From positions 62,001 through 126,000 of the forward strand of contig NZ_JOEH01000008.1 in NCBI RefSeq assembly GCF_000719095.1: DNA of 64,000 nt. Reading direction: 5' to 3'. The notes under the pieces were generated by a model. It had not been told where the DNA came from and ran no database searches. It saw only the letters and a program-made list of their open reading frames with translations. This stretch comes from Streptacidiphilus jeojiense. GTDB taxonomy: Bacteria > Actinomycetota > Actinomycetes > Streptomycetales > Streptomycetaceae. The position numbers and the translations under genes were made by a program. Below are positions 44,145 to 52,255 of the stretch, piece by piece (the first letter of the stretch is position 1; every line of letters begins with the position of its first letter).

Positions 44145-45941
44145 ATGCGGAAGTTGTGGAGAGCGTTCGGTGCGGCGCTGCTGATGGCGTGTGCGCTGCT
44201 GGGCGCACAGCCGAACGCCCAGGCTGCGACGACGAGCAGCGGGAACCTGATCGTGGACGGTGACGCCGAGAGCGGCTACTGCACCACCGACTGGAACGCC
44301 GCGACCACCGTCCCCGGCTGGCAGATCGTCAGTGGCAGCCCCGGCGTCGTGTGCTACTCGACCGGCAGCTACAGCCTGCCCGCCGGCGCGGTGCCCGGTA
44401 CCGCGTTCTTCTCGCCCGGCAACGAGGGCGACGGCTCGATGACGCAGAGCGTGGACGTGTCCTCGGCGTCGGCCGCGATCGACGGCGGGGGTGTCGGCTA
44501 CAACCTCAGCGGGCTGCTGGGCGGCTGGGGCTCCTTCGCCGGCTATGCCGCGGTCACCCTGCAGTTCCGGGACGCCTCCGGCAAGCAGCTGGGCGGCACC
44601 GCCGCGCTGCCCACCGTGTCGGCCGCCGACCGGGGCAACGCCAACGCCTTCCTGGCCCGCAGCGCCACCGGCACGGTGCCCTCCGGCACCCGTTCGATCC
44701 TGGCCACCGTGGCCTTCGTGCAGAGCTCCGGCGAGTCCGGCTACCTGGACAACCTCTCACTGACCCTGAACACGCCGGTCACCGCGCCGGTGCTGACCCG
44801 GCCGGTGTCCAAGGTCCCCGGATACGACCACGTGTTCACGGTGATGATGGAGAACACCGACTACAACGAGATCATGGGCGACCCCACCGACACACCCTAT
44901 CTGCACTCGCTGATGGCCCAGGGCGCGACCATGACCAACTTCCACGCCCAGTACCACCCCAGCGACGAGAACTACCTGGCGATCGCGGGCGGCGACACCT
45001 ACGCCAAGGGCGCGACCTACTGGCCGAACATCAACGACCCGCACACCAACCTGGGTGACGAGCTGGAGTCGGCCGGCAAGACCTGGAAGGCCTACGAGCA
45101 GGGCATGGGCACGCCCTGCAACACCACCACCGCCTACGACAAGTACTACGAGCCCGACGACGCGCCGTTCATCAACTACACCGACATCAGCGGCAACCAG
45201 ACCCGCTGCCAGGCGCACCTGGCCGACACCACCCAGCTGACCACCGATCTGAAGAGCGCGGCCACCACCCCGAACTTCTCCTGGCTGGCGGCCGACGACT
45301 ACTACGACGGCGAGGCGTCCGGCAACGGCAGCGCCACCAGCCTGAAGACCCAGGACGGCTGGCTGCAGCAGACCCTCGACCCGGTGCTGGCCTCCCCGGC
45401 CTGGACCACGCAGCGCTCACTGCTGGTGGTCACCTGGGACGAGGACAGCACCGAGGCCGGCAACCACATCGCCACCATCGTGCTGGGCTCGCAGGGCACC
45501 GTCCCGGCCAGGACCACCAGTTCCTCCCGCTACGACCACTACAGCACCGGCCGCACTATCGAGGCGGCGCTTGGCCTGCCGGCGATGACCGTCAACGACG
45601 CCTACGCCGTGCCGCTCAACGACGCCTTCTTCCCGACCGCGGCCGCCTCGGGCCCCACCCTCACCACGACCACCCCCTCGGTCGCCACCGGGGCGAACGT
45701 CACCTTCCAGTACTCGGTCCCGGCGGCGGACCTCAGCGCCAAGAACTGGATCGGCATCTACCCGGCCGGGGTCACCCCCGGCAGCCAGTCCTCGCTCACC
45801 TGGCAGTACGCACCCAACGCGAGCGGCAGCCTGACCTTCGCCACCAGCGCGCTCAAGGGCGCCGGCAGTTACGGCGTCTGGCTCCTGGCCAACGACGGCT
45901 ACACCCCGCTCGCCGGCCCGGTCACCCTCACCCTGCACTGA
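44145..45941 (+). CDS. Secreted phosphoesterase (PF04185-type acid phosphatase/phospholipase C superfamily)
   Basis: This 598-residue protein starts with a signal peptide (MRKLWRAFGAALLMACALLG, cleavage after AQA). It then has a carbohydrate-binding-like beta domain (about 40-215), a phosphoesterase domain beginning VFTVMMENTDYNEIMGDPTD with LVVTWDEDSTEAGNH near its end, and a C-terminal Ig-like module (LSAKNWIGIYPAGVTPG). The ENxD nucleophile region places it with secreted acid phosphatases. ATG 44145 has GGGGA upstream. An in-frame ATG at 44100 would give an unusually long signal n-region. Confidence 0.9.
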   Translation: MRKLWRAFGAALLMACALLGAQPNAQAATTSSGNLIVDGDAESGYCTTDWNAATTVPGWQIVSGSPGVVCYSTGSYSLPAGAVPGTAFFSPGNEGDGSMTQSVDVSSASAAIDGGGVGYNLSGLLGGWGSFAGYAAVTLQFRDASGKQLGGTAALPTVSAADRGNANAFLARSATGTVPSGTRSILATVAFVQSSGESGYLDNLSLTLNTPVTAPVLTRPVSKVPGYDHVFTVMMENTDYNEIMGDPTDTPYLHSLMAQGATMTNFHAQYHPSDENYLAIAGGDTYAKGATYWPNINDPHTNLGDELESAGKTWKAYEQGMGTPCNTTTAYDKYYEPDDAPFINYTDISGNQTRCQAHLADTTQLTTDLKSAATTPNFSWLAADDYYDGEASGNGSATSLKTQDGWLQQTLDPVLASPAWTTQRSLLVVTWDEDSTEAGNHIATIVLGSQGTVPARTTSSSRYDHYSTGRTIEAALGLPAMTVNDAYAVPLNDAFFPTAAASGPTLTTTTPSVATGANVTFQYSVPAADLSAKNWIGIYPAGVTPGSQSSLTWQYAPNASGSLTFATSALKGAGSYGVWLLANDGYTPLAGPVTLTLH

Positions 45942-45947
45942 CCCACC

Positions 45948-45992
45948 GGCCACACCCGGCCACACCCGGCCGCACCCGGCCGCGCCCCGGCC
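45948..45992. repeat. Tandem 10-bp repeat after the phosphoesterase gene
   Basis: About four copies of GGCCACACCC/GGCCGCACCC lie between the phosphoesterase stop and the next MFS gene; noncoding. Confidence 0.8.
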
Positions 45993-46065
45993 GACCGGGA
46001 CGATCCCGCCGCCCACCTGCCGAATCAGCCGGCGGGTGGGCGGCGGCGCACCATAGAATTGACCG

Positions 46066-47370
46066 ATGGTCATCAGGAGGTGGAGCCGCACCGAACGGAC
46101 CGGGTTGCCCGCCGCGTTCCATCGCATCTGGGCCGCCTCGGCAGTCTCCTCGCTCGGTGACGGCATCTACTACTCGGCGCTCCCCCTGCTCGCTCTCACC
46201 CTGACCCGCGACTCCACCGTCTTCGGGATGATGGAAGCCGTCACGCTCCTGCCCTGGCTGGTCTTCGGGCTGATCGGCGGCGCACTGGTGGACCGCTGGG
46301 ACCGGCGCCGGACGATGGTGAGCGCCGACCTGTGTCGCTGCGCCCTGCTGGTGGCCGCCACGGTCGCCGTCGCCGAGGGCCTGCTCAACATCCCCGTGCT
46401 GATCGCCGTCGGCTTCCTGCTCGGGGCCGGCGGCGTCCTGTTCGACACCGCGTCGATGGCCTACCTCCCGGAGCTCCTGGACCGGGACCCGCAGTCGCTG
46501 CAACGCGCCAACTCCCGCCTCCAGGGCGCGCAGCGCGCCCTGGACGGCTTCGTCGGCCCACCGACCGGCAGCCTGCTGTTCTCGCTCAGCCGCACCGTAC
46601 CGTTCGCGGCCGACGCCGTCTCCTTCCTCTTCAGCTCGCTGACCATCCGCACACTGCCGGCGCGCCCGAAGAAGGCCGCCAAACCCGAGACCTCGATCCT
46701 GGCGGACGCCCGGGTCGGTGCCGCCTACCTCCTCCACCACCGGCTGCTGCTCGGCCTGTCGCTGCGGCCTGCGGTCGGCAACTTCGCGTTCTGCGGCACC
46801 GGCGCGGTACTCGCGCTCTTCGCCCACGACACGCTGCACCTGGGCACGGCCGGCTACGGCGCGTTCCTCACCACCGAAGCCGTCGGCGGCCTGGGCGGTA
46901 CCTTCGTCGGCGGGTGGCTGGGCGCCCGACTGGGCACCGGCGGCGCCCTGACCCTGACCGCAGTCGTCGAGGCCGTGGCGCTGCTCGGCGTCGGGGTGTC
47001 GTCGAACGCGTACCTCGCCGGCGCCGGGTTCGCCGTGCTGGGTGCGGCGATGACCGTGACCACGACGCTCGGCCCCTCGGTCCGTCAGGCGATCGTGCCG
47101 GACGAGCTGATGGGCCGGGTCGGGGCGGCGGCGCGGCTCATCGCGATGAGCGCCGGGCCGATCGGCGCACTGTCCGGCGGCTGGCTGGCGCACTTCGCCG
47201 GACTGCGCGCACCCTTCCTGGCCGGAGCCGGGATCCTCGTGCTGATGGCGTGCCTCGCGGCCAGGCTGACCAGCAACAGCCGCATCGACGCCGCCCTGGC
47301 CGAGTCCGCGCGGCTGCGCGGGGCGACGGACCCCGGCACCGACCTCGCGTCGTTCAGTGCCAGTCGCTGA
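46066..47370 (+). CDS. MFS transporter
   Basis: This 434-residue, twelve-helix MFS protein has the loop 2-3 motif GGALVDRWDRRRTMV and a second-half repeat around LTTEAVGGLGGTFVGGWLGA. A -10-like TAGAAT (46054-46059) ends 6 nt before ATG 46066 with no ribosome binding site, so the message is probably leaderless. The last 17 bp overlap the convergent SRPBCC gene. The substrate is unknown, likely a drug or macrolide-like compound. Confidence 0.88.
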   Translation: MVIRRWSRTERTGLPAAFHRIWAASAVSSLGDGIYYSALPLLALTLTRDSTVFGMMEAVTLLPWLVFGLIGGALVDRWDRRRTMVSADLCRCALLVAATVAVAEGLLNIPVLIAVGFLLGAGGVLFDTASMAYLPELLDRDPQSLQRANSRLQGAQRALDGFVGPPTGSLLFSLSRTVPFAADAVSFLFSSLTIRTLPARPKKAAKPETSILADARVGAAYLLHHRLLLGLSLRPAVGNFAFCGTGAVLALFAHDTLHLGTAGYGAFLTTEAVGGLGGTFVGGWLGARLGTGGALTLTAVVEAVALLGVGVSSNAYLAGAGFAVLGAAMTVTTTLGPSVRQAIVPDELMGRVGAAARLIAMSAGPIGALSGGWLAHFAGLRAPFLAGAGILVLMACLAARLTSNSRIDAALAESARLRGATDPGTDLASFSASR

Positions 47371-47803
47371 TCTGCACGTCCCGGGGGGCCGGGGTGCCCT
47401 CGCCGGTCTCGACCAGGGACTTCAGGCTCATCAGGAACGAGCCCCACTTGGTACTGCAGTGGTGCATGAACTCCACCGGCTCCCGCCAGCCCTGGTGCTT
47501 GAAGAGCACGATCGTGTACTCGCCGCTCTGGTGCAGCTCCCAGTCGACGGTGGTGCCGACCCACTCCTCGGGGCCGTCGACCACCCGCCACAGCACCCGC
47601 TCGCCCGGCCGGGTCTCGACGACCTCCATGTCGAAGCCGCCGACCGGGGGGAACCGGAACTGCAGGGCGCCACCGGCCTCGCCGCCGTCGCCCTTGGTGT
47701 CGACGGTCCACCAGCCGGCCAGGCCCTCGACGGTCGTCAGCGCCTCGTAGACCTTCTCGGGGGTGGGGGTCTTGACTCCCACCCGGTGCAGGATGTCCAC
47801 CAT
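47354..47803 (-). CDS. SRPBCC/AHSA1-family protein
   Basis: The 149-residue START-like protein begins MVDILHRVGVKTPTPEKVYE and contains GLAGWWTVDTKGDGGEAGGA and WVGTTVDWELHQSGEYTIVL. It is the third gene of an operon led by a second SRPBCC protein and an ArsR regulator, 44 bp after the ArsR stop. Such modules are common in actinobacteria and are thought to bind hydrophobic ligands. Confidence 0.9.
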   Translation of the reverse strand: MVDILHRVGVKTPTPEKVYEALTTVEGLAGWWTVDTKGDGGEAGGALQFRFPPVGGFDMEVVETRPGERVLWRVVDGPEEWVGTTVDWELHQSGEYTIVLFKHQGWREPVEFMHHCSTKWGSFLMSLKSLVETGEGTPAPRDVQISDWH

Positions 47804-47847
47804 GTCGCTTCTCCTTCATAGTCTCTGAGTTGCAGTCAGTGCTGTGG

Positions 47848-48210
47848 TCAGTCCTGGGGTCGGTCCTGCCGGGTGCGCTGGATCGTCTCGGCGATGCGCT
47901 TGATCCGCTGCAGTCGGGCGTCCCAGGCCGAGCCGACCGAGGCCAGCTGGGCCACCGCGCGGGCGAGTTGGGCGTCGTCCACCCGGTACCGCCGCTCCCG
48001 GCCCGCGGGCGTGCCGCTGACCAGGCCGACCCGTTCCAGGACGGCGAGGTGCTTGGCCACCGCCTGCCGGGTGACCGGGAGTTGCCGGCCCAGCGTGGTC
48101 GCGGTGCCGTCGCCCTCGACCAGCAGCAGGTCCAGCATCCGGCGCCGGGTCGGGTCCCCGATCGCGGACCAGAGGTCGTCGTCGATCGTCGGGGCGGGCG
48201 CGGCGGTCAT
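47848..48210 (-). CDS. ArsR-family transcriptional regulator
   Basis: This 120-residue winged-helix protein has LWSAIGDPTRRRMLDLLLVE and TTLGRQLPVTRQAVAKHLAV as HTH. No metal-binding cysteines are present, which fits the ArsR subgroup paired with SRPBCC proteins. Its start overlaps the stop of the upstream SRPBCC gene (ATGA). Two TGCAAC-N5-GTTGCA palindromes upstream of the operon are its likely operators. Confidence 0.92.
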   Translation of the reverse strand: MTAAPAPTIDDDLWSAIGDPTRRRMLDLLLVEGDGTATTLGRQLPVTRQAVAKHLAVLERVGLVSGTPAGRERRYRVDDAQLARAVAQLASVGSAWDARLQRIKRIAETIQRTRQDRPQD

Positions 48211-48668
48211 CGCCGCGCGCCCAGACCGACGGCGTACGGCACCAGCCGGGGCAGATAGAAGTCCCAGCCGGTGACGTGGTCCCGGTACTGCTCCTCCAGG
48301 ACGGCGATCTCCCAGCCCATCTCCCGGAATCCGGTCTCGGTCATCCGCAGCAGCGTTCCGTCGCCCTTGGGGGTCAGGTCGAAGGTGACCAGCAGCGAGT
48401 TGCCCTCGGCCGCGGTCTCCTCGGCCGGATGCGTCCAGCGGAACGAGAACGAGTGCGGCGGCCGCGCGTCGACGACGGTGAAGGCCACCGCCATCCCGCC
48501 GGCGTCGCAATCGCCGAAGACGATCTCGCCCGTCGCCCCGGGTGTCGGCTCGTAGCGGGCGTCGTCCGGCCACCAATGCTTGAGGTGGTCGGGGCTGCTC
48601 ACCACCTCGAAGACGACGTCGGGCGCTGCCTCGACGAAGACCTCGCGCTCGATGGTTCCGTACTCCAT
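48207..48668 (-). CDS. SRPBCC/AHSA1-family protein, first gene of the ArsR operon
   Basis: The 153-residue START-like protein begins MEYGTIEREVFVEAAPDVVF and contains HLKHWWPDDARYEPTPGATG and VTGWDFYLPRLVPYAVG. ATG 48668 follows AGGAGG. It leads the SRPBCC-arsR-SRPBCC operon. A ligand-binding role feeding the ArsR regulator is plausible but unproven. Confidence 0.9.
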   Translation of the reverse strand: MEYGTIEREVFVEAAPDVVFEVVSSPDHLKHWWPDDARYEPTPGATGEIVFGDCDAGGMAVAFTVVDARPPHSFSFRWTHPAEETAAEGNSLLVTFDLTPKGDGTLLRMTETGFREMGWEIAVLEEQYRDHVTGWDFYLPRLVPYAVGLGARR

Positions 48669-48678
48669 GCCGTCCTCC

Positions 48679-48740
48679 TGCAACGTTCGGTTGCACATCA
48701 GCCTAGTCGACGGCCGGGCATGGTGCAACCATCAGTTGCA
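48679..48740. promoter_or_regulatory. Two identical-arm palindromes, putative ArsR operators
   Basis: TGCAAC-N5-GTTGCA occurs at 48679-48695 and again at 48724-48740. The first overlaps the ribosome binding site region of the SRPBCC-arsR operon and the second sits 28 bp further upstream, so they bracket the promoter. Confidence 0.87.
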
Positions 48741-48749
48741 TGTCCTTGA

Positions 48750-48804
48750 GTTTCTTCCAGCGCTGGAACAATCATTGCCGCCCGCAACGGGCGCTCATTA
48801 GGCT
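48750..48804 (+). promoter_or_regulatory. tauD leader promoter with shared sulfur element
   Basis: The element 48750-48777 contains the perfect palindrome TTCCAGCGCTGGAA (48755-48768) and runs into the -35 TTGCCG (48775-48780). An 18-bp spacer and TAGGCT (48799-48804) follow. Spacer length and distance to the leader start equal those at 24.7 kb. Confidence 0.78.
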
Positions 48805-48810
48805 CCTGCC

Positions 48811-48906
48811 ATGAGATCGATGCGGCACCTTGACGAGCGGGTGCGGTGCGCCTGCCTCGGTGCACCGCGATGTAGCCGACGCCGTCGGCCCGTCGTCTCC
48901 GGCTGA
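48811..48906 (+). CDS. Cysteine-rich leader peptide upstream of the tauD-like gene
   Basis: This is a 31-codon frame, MRSMRHLDERVRCACLGAPR followed by CSRRRRPVVSG, with three cysteines (two in CAC, one at codon 21). It starts 6 nt after the -10 hexamer with no ribosome binding site, so the leader is translated from a leaderless mRNA. A hairpin begins two bases after the last TGT codon. The tauD-like gene follows 154 bp downstream. Cysteine-dependent attenuation is the likely role. Confidence 0.72.
   Translation: MRSMRHLDERVRCACLGAPRCSRRRRPVVSG
48875..48889 (+). terminator. Hairpin directly after the last Cys codon of the leader
   Basis: GCCGAC-GCC-GTCGGC forms a 6-bp stem inside the leader reading frame, starting two bases after TGT (48871-48873). 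A ribosome stalled at that codon would cover the stem. Confidence 0.5.
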
Positions 48907-49060
48907 ACCAGCCCCGTCCCCGCCTGCCCGAACGCTGCCTGCGACGCCGCCGCCCGGCGTCTCCCCGTGCTGCCCACCGCACGGGCCGATTCGCGCGCCG
49001 CCGTACGCCGTAGCCCGTACGCCCCACCGCTGCATCCACCCCTGATCGAGGAGGACCGTC

Positions 49061-49969
49061 ATCACCGCCACCGACACCACCACCGCGATAACCGTCCGCA
49101 AGGTCACCGCCCGCATCGGCGCCGAGGTCACCGGCATCGACCTGAACCGGGAGCTGGACCCGGCCACCGTGACCGCGCTGCGGGCCGCGGTCAACGAGCA
49201 CAAGGCCCTGGTCTTCCGCGACGTGGACCTGGACGACGCCGGGCAGCAGCGCTTCGCCGCCCACTTCGGGCCGCTCACCACCGCCCACCCCACCGTCCCC
49301 TCGCAGCCGGGCGCCCCGAACGTGCTCCCGGTCGACAGCGAGGACGGCCGGGCGAACCAGTGGCACACCGACGTGACCTTCGTCCTCAACCCGCCGCAGC
49401 TCAGCACCCTGCGCAGCATCGTCATCCCGCCCTACGGCGGCGAGACGCTGATCGCCAACTCCGCCACGGCCTACCGCGACCTGCCCGCCCCATTGCGTGC
49501 CTTCGCCGACACGCTGCAGGCCGTACACACCAACGACTACGACTACGCCGTGCCCCCGGAGAGCCTGGACCAGGAGGCGCGGGAGCGCCGCTCGGTGTTC
49601 ACCTCGGTCACCTACGAGACGGTGCACCCGGTGGTACGGGTGCACCCGCTCACCGGCGAGCGCGGCCTGTACATCGGCGGCTTCGCGCAGCGCATCGTGG
49701 GCCTGTCCAGCGGCGAGTCGCGGGACGTCCTGCGGCTGCTGCAGTCGTACGTGACCCGCCCCGAGAACGTGCTGCGCTGGCGCTGGGCCCCGAACCAGCT
49801 GGTGCTGTTCGACAACCGGATCACCCAGCACTACGCCGTCGACAACTACGACGACCAGCCGCGGCGCCTGAACCGGGTGACGGTCGCCGGCGACATCCCG
49901 GTCGGCATCGACGGCACCGCCAGCCGCTCGGTCAAGGGCGACGCCTCGCACTACACCCCGGTGGCCTGA
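49061..49969 (+). CDS. TauD/TfdA-family Fe(II)/2-oxoglutarate dioxygenase with apparent ATC start
   Basis: This dioxygenase has the N-terminal TauD strand KVTARIGAEVTGIDL, the iron-binding HTD (His102, Asp104, in QWHTDVTF), the distal His in ITQHYAVDNY and an Arg for 2-oxoglutarate (QPRRLNRVTV). Relatives release sulfite from taurine, or hydrolyse alkyl sulfates oxidatively. AGGAGG lies 6 nt before ATC 49061, and no ATG, GTG or TTG occurs between the in-frame stop at 49043 and GTG 49169. Starting at 49169 would delete the conserved EVTGIDL region. ATC, or a sequencing error for ATG, is therefore the best start. It is preceded by the sulfur element and a leader. Confidence 0.85.
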   Translation: MTATDTTTAITVRKVTARIGAEVTGIDLNRELDPATVTALRAAVNEHKALVFRDVDLDDAGQQRFAAHFGPLTTAHPTVPSQPGAPNVLPVDSEDGRANQWHTDVTFVLNPPQLSTLRSIVIPPYGGETLIANSATAYRDLPAPLRAFADTLQAVHTNDYDYAVPPESLDQEARERRSVFTSVTYETVHPVVRVHPLTGERGLYIGGFAQRIVGLSSGESRDVLRLLQSYVTRPENVLRWRWAPNQLVLFDNRITQHYAVDNYDDQPRRLNRVTVAGDIPVGIDGTASRSVKGDASHYTPVA

Positions 49970-50940
49970 GGATCCTGGGCCTGAGGATCCGGCCGGACCG
50001 TCATCCGCACCAGGTCCTCGGCGATGCCGGGGAGCGGGTCGGTCCGGCCGATCGAGGCGAACCAGTCCCACAGTTCGAGGGCGTGGTAGAGCCGGTAGAG
50101 CTCGGTCCGTTCGGCCCAGTCGGCGGGGAGGGCGCCGTATCCGCGGCGCAGGGCGGCGCCCTTGAGCCGGTCGCCGCGGATGGAGTAGTACTCGGTCTTG
50201 GCCAGGTCGATCAGGGGGTCGGCGGCGACCGCGTTCTCCACGTCGATGAACCCGGTGACCTCCCAGCCGCCGGTTCCCCTGCGCACCAGCACATTGCCCT
50301 CGTGGAAGTCGTTGTGACACAGCATCGGCTGGGAGCAGTGGTCGAAGAGGTCGGAGCCGTCTCGGACCTTCGCCGCGATGGCGTCGCCCAACGACGGGTC
50401 TCCACCCAGTTCGGCAAACTCGCCCAGCTTCTTCGCGAACTGACGCTGCATGTAGTCGCTGTTACTGGACTCCGGTTCGAGGATGTGGGTGGTGAGGTAC
50501 CCGTAGGACTCCTGCGGGATCCGGTGCACGTCGGCCAGCAGCGCGCCCATCTGCTCGTAGATCCCGCCGATGGCAGCGGCGTCGAGGTCCGCAGCGACCG
50601 CCGACAGCGGCTGCCCCTCGACGCGGGTCATCACGGTGTGGGCGCGACCCGACGGTCCGTCAGCCGCCTCGGTGTGGAGCACGGTCGGAACCGATCGGAT
50701 GCCGTGGTGTTCCAGCAGGTGGTAGACGTGGACCTCCTTCTCCTGCTTCCAACGCCACTCCTCGGCATAGAACTTGACGATCACGGGTGCGACCGGCCGG
50801 GCGCAGCGGATCTCGACGACGGTGCCCAGTTCTCCACCGGTCCGGGTCAGCACCTCGGTGACCGAGGCCCCGGGATGGACACGCCGCACGATCGTCTCGG
50901 CCGAACGCAGGCTCAACGCGGTTACCTCGGCATCAGGCAT
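49951..50940 (-). CDS. Aminoglycoside phosphotransferase-like (APH/choline kinase fold) protein
   Basis: This 329-residue kinase-fold protein has VIVKFYAEEWRWKQEKEVHV (Lys), the Brenner-type MLCHNDFHEGNVLV (catalytic Asp and Asn) and GFIDVENAVAADPLIDLAKT (metal-binding Asp). It phosphorylates an unknown small hydroxylated substrate. I chose ATG 50940 (MPDAEVT); the frame is open further upstream. Its last 19 bp overlap the tauD-like gene tail-to-tail and contain a 15-bp duplication. Confidence 0.87.
   Translation of the reverse strand: MPDAEVTALSLRSAETIVRRVHPGASVTEVLTRTGGELGTVVEIRCARPVAPVIVKFYAEEWRWKQEKEVHVYHLLEHHGIRSVPTVLHTEAADGPSGRAHTVMTRVEGQPLSAVAADLDAAAIGGIYEQMGALLADVHRIPQESYGYLTTHILEPESSNSDYMQRQFAKKLGEFAELGGDPSLGDAIAAKVRDGSDLFDHCSQPMLCHNDFHEGNVLVRRGTGGWEVTGFIDVENAVAADPLIDLAKTEYYSIRGDRLKGAALRRGYGALPADWAERTELYRLYHALELWDWFASIGRTDPLPGIAEDLVRMTVRPDPQAQDPQATGV
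49963..49990. repeat. Direct repeat of 13 bp (period 15) at overlapping gene ends
   Basis: GGCCTGAGGATCC occurs twice with 2 bp between, spanning the tauD stop codon and the 3' end of the phosphotransferase gene (DPQAQDPQA). Confidence 0.85.
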
Positions 50941-51025
50941 GGGCGGCACCCTAACCACCCGCCGGCGCGCCCGCCCCTGGTTTTCCACCGGGGCCACCTG
51001 ATGGGATGTGGCCTACCATCCCCCC

Positions 51026-52255
51026 ATGGTCACTGGGTCGTCCGGCTCCTCCCCCGCTGAGGTAGCGCGCCACTGGGCGCGCAGCGGGGTCATGGCGCTG
51101 ACCGGCCACCGCGGCGCGGCGCCGGTCCTGCCGGTCGGGGACGCGGCCGGGTGGGCGGCCAGGATGTCCGACCGCATCGCGGAGGCCACCCGGCAGACCC
51201 GCCGCCCGGTCCTGGTCGACGGGGCCCGGCTGCTGGCCGAGCGCGCCGCCTTCACCGGGCACACCCGGCAGGGGCGGACCTCCCCCGGCGGCAGCTGCCG
51301 GTTGCTGCCGACGGCGGACGGCTGGGCCGCGGTGTCCTGCGCCCGTCCTGACGACCCGTCGCTGCTGGGGGCGCTGATCGGACACGAGGCGGACGAGCGG
51401 CTGCCGGAACGGTTGGCCGACTGGCTGTCCGGACACACCGGAGCCGAGCTCGACGAGCGGAGCGCCCTGCTCGGCCTCGCGGCCGGAGCCGTCCGGCAGC
51501 AGCGCCCGGCGGGCGATCCCGACGCCGTGGCTCCGCCGGGACCGTTCCGCCCGGTGCAGGACCTGCTGGTGGTGGACTTCAGCGCGCTGTGGGCCGGACC
51601 GCTGTGCGCGCACCTGCTCGGCCTGGCCGGGGCCCAGGTGGTCAAGGTGGAGGTCCCCACCCGTCCAGACGGGGCCCGGCTCGGCAATCCGGACTTCTAC
51701 CGTCTGCTGCACGCCGGGCACCGGTCGGTCGCCCTGGATCCGGCCGACCGGGACGAACGTCGCGCCCTGCACGCGCTGGTGCGCCGCGCCGACATCGTCA
51801 TCGAGGCGTCCCGCCCCCGCGCCCTGGCCCGGTTCGGCCTGGACGCCGCGGCCGAGGTGGAACGCGGCTGCACCTGGGTGTCGATCACCGCCTACGGACG
51901 CTCCTCCCCCCGGGTCGGCTTCGGGGACGACGTGGCCGCCGCCAACGGGCTGCTCGGCTTCGACGCCCAGGGGCTGCCGGTGTTCTGCGGCGACGCCATC
52001 GCCGACCCGCTCACCGGACTGGCCGCCGCCGTCCTGGCGCTGACCGAACCGGAGGGCGGCCACGGCGTGCTCCGCGAGGTGGCGATGGCCGACGTGGTGG
52101 CGGCCACCCTGCGGAAACCGGAGGGGGACATCGGTACCGCAGCCGAACACCTCCCGCTGGCACGCCCCACCGCCCGGACCCCCGCGGGCCCCGTACCCGC
52201 GATGGGCGCGGACACCGCAGAGGTGCTGGGCCGGCTCGGGATCGGCGTCCCATGA
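51026..52255 (+). CDS. CoA-transferase family III (CaiB/BaiF) protein
   Basis: In this 409-residue protein the class III signature VVDFSALWAGPLCAHLLGLA, AQVVKVEVPTRPDGARLG appears only after about residue 175. About 170 residues precede it, with a weaker similar fold, and the usual second half is shortened (about 235 residues instead of near 380). ATG 51026 lies 8 nt after TACCAT with no ribosome binding site, so the message is probably leaderless. It overlaps an amidohydrolase gene (ATGA). The two may act in the same degradation pathway. Confidence 0.82.
   Translation: MVTGSSGSSPAEVARHWARSGVMALTGHRGAAPVLPVGDAAGWAARMSDRIAEATRQTRRPVLVDGARLLAERAAFTGHTRQGRTSPGGSCRLLPTADGWAAVSCARPDDPSLLGALIGHEADERLPERLADWLSGHTGAELDERSALLGLAAGAVRQQRPAGDPDAVAPPGPFRPVQDLLVVDFSALWAGPLCAHLLGLAGAQVVKVEVPTRPDGARLGNPDFYRLLHAGHRSVALDPADRDERRALHALVRRADIVIEASRPRALARFGLDAAAEVERGCTWVSITAYGRSSPRVGFGDDVAAANGLLGFDAQGLPVFCGDAIADPLTGLAAAVLALTEPEGGHGVLREVAMADVVAATLRKPEGDIGTAAEHLPLARPTARTPAGPVPAMGADTAEVLGRLGIGVP

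Noticed and set aside
49169..49969. GTG 49169 as start of the TauD-like protein
   Set aside because: It has no Shine-Dalgarno and would remove the conserved N-terminal TauD strand encoded upstream in the same frame.
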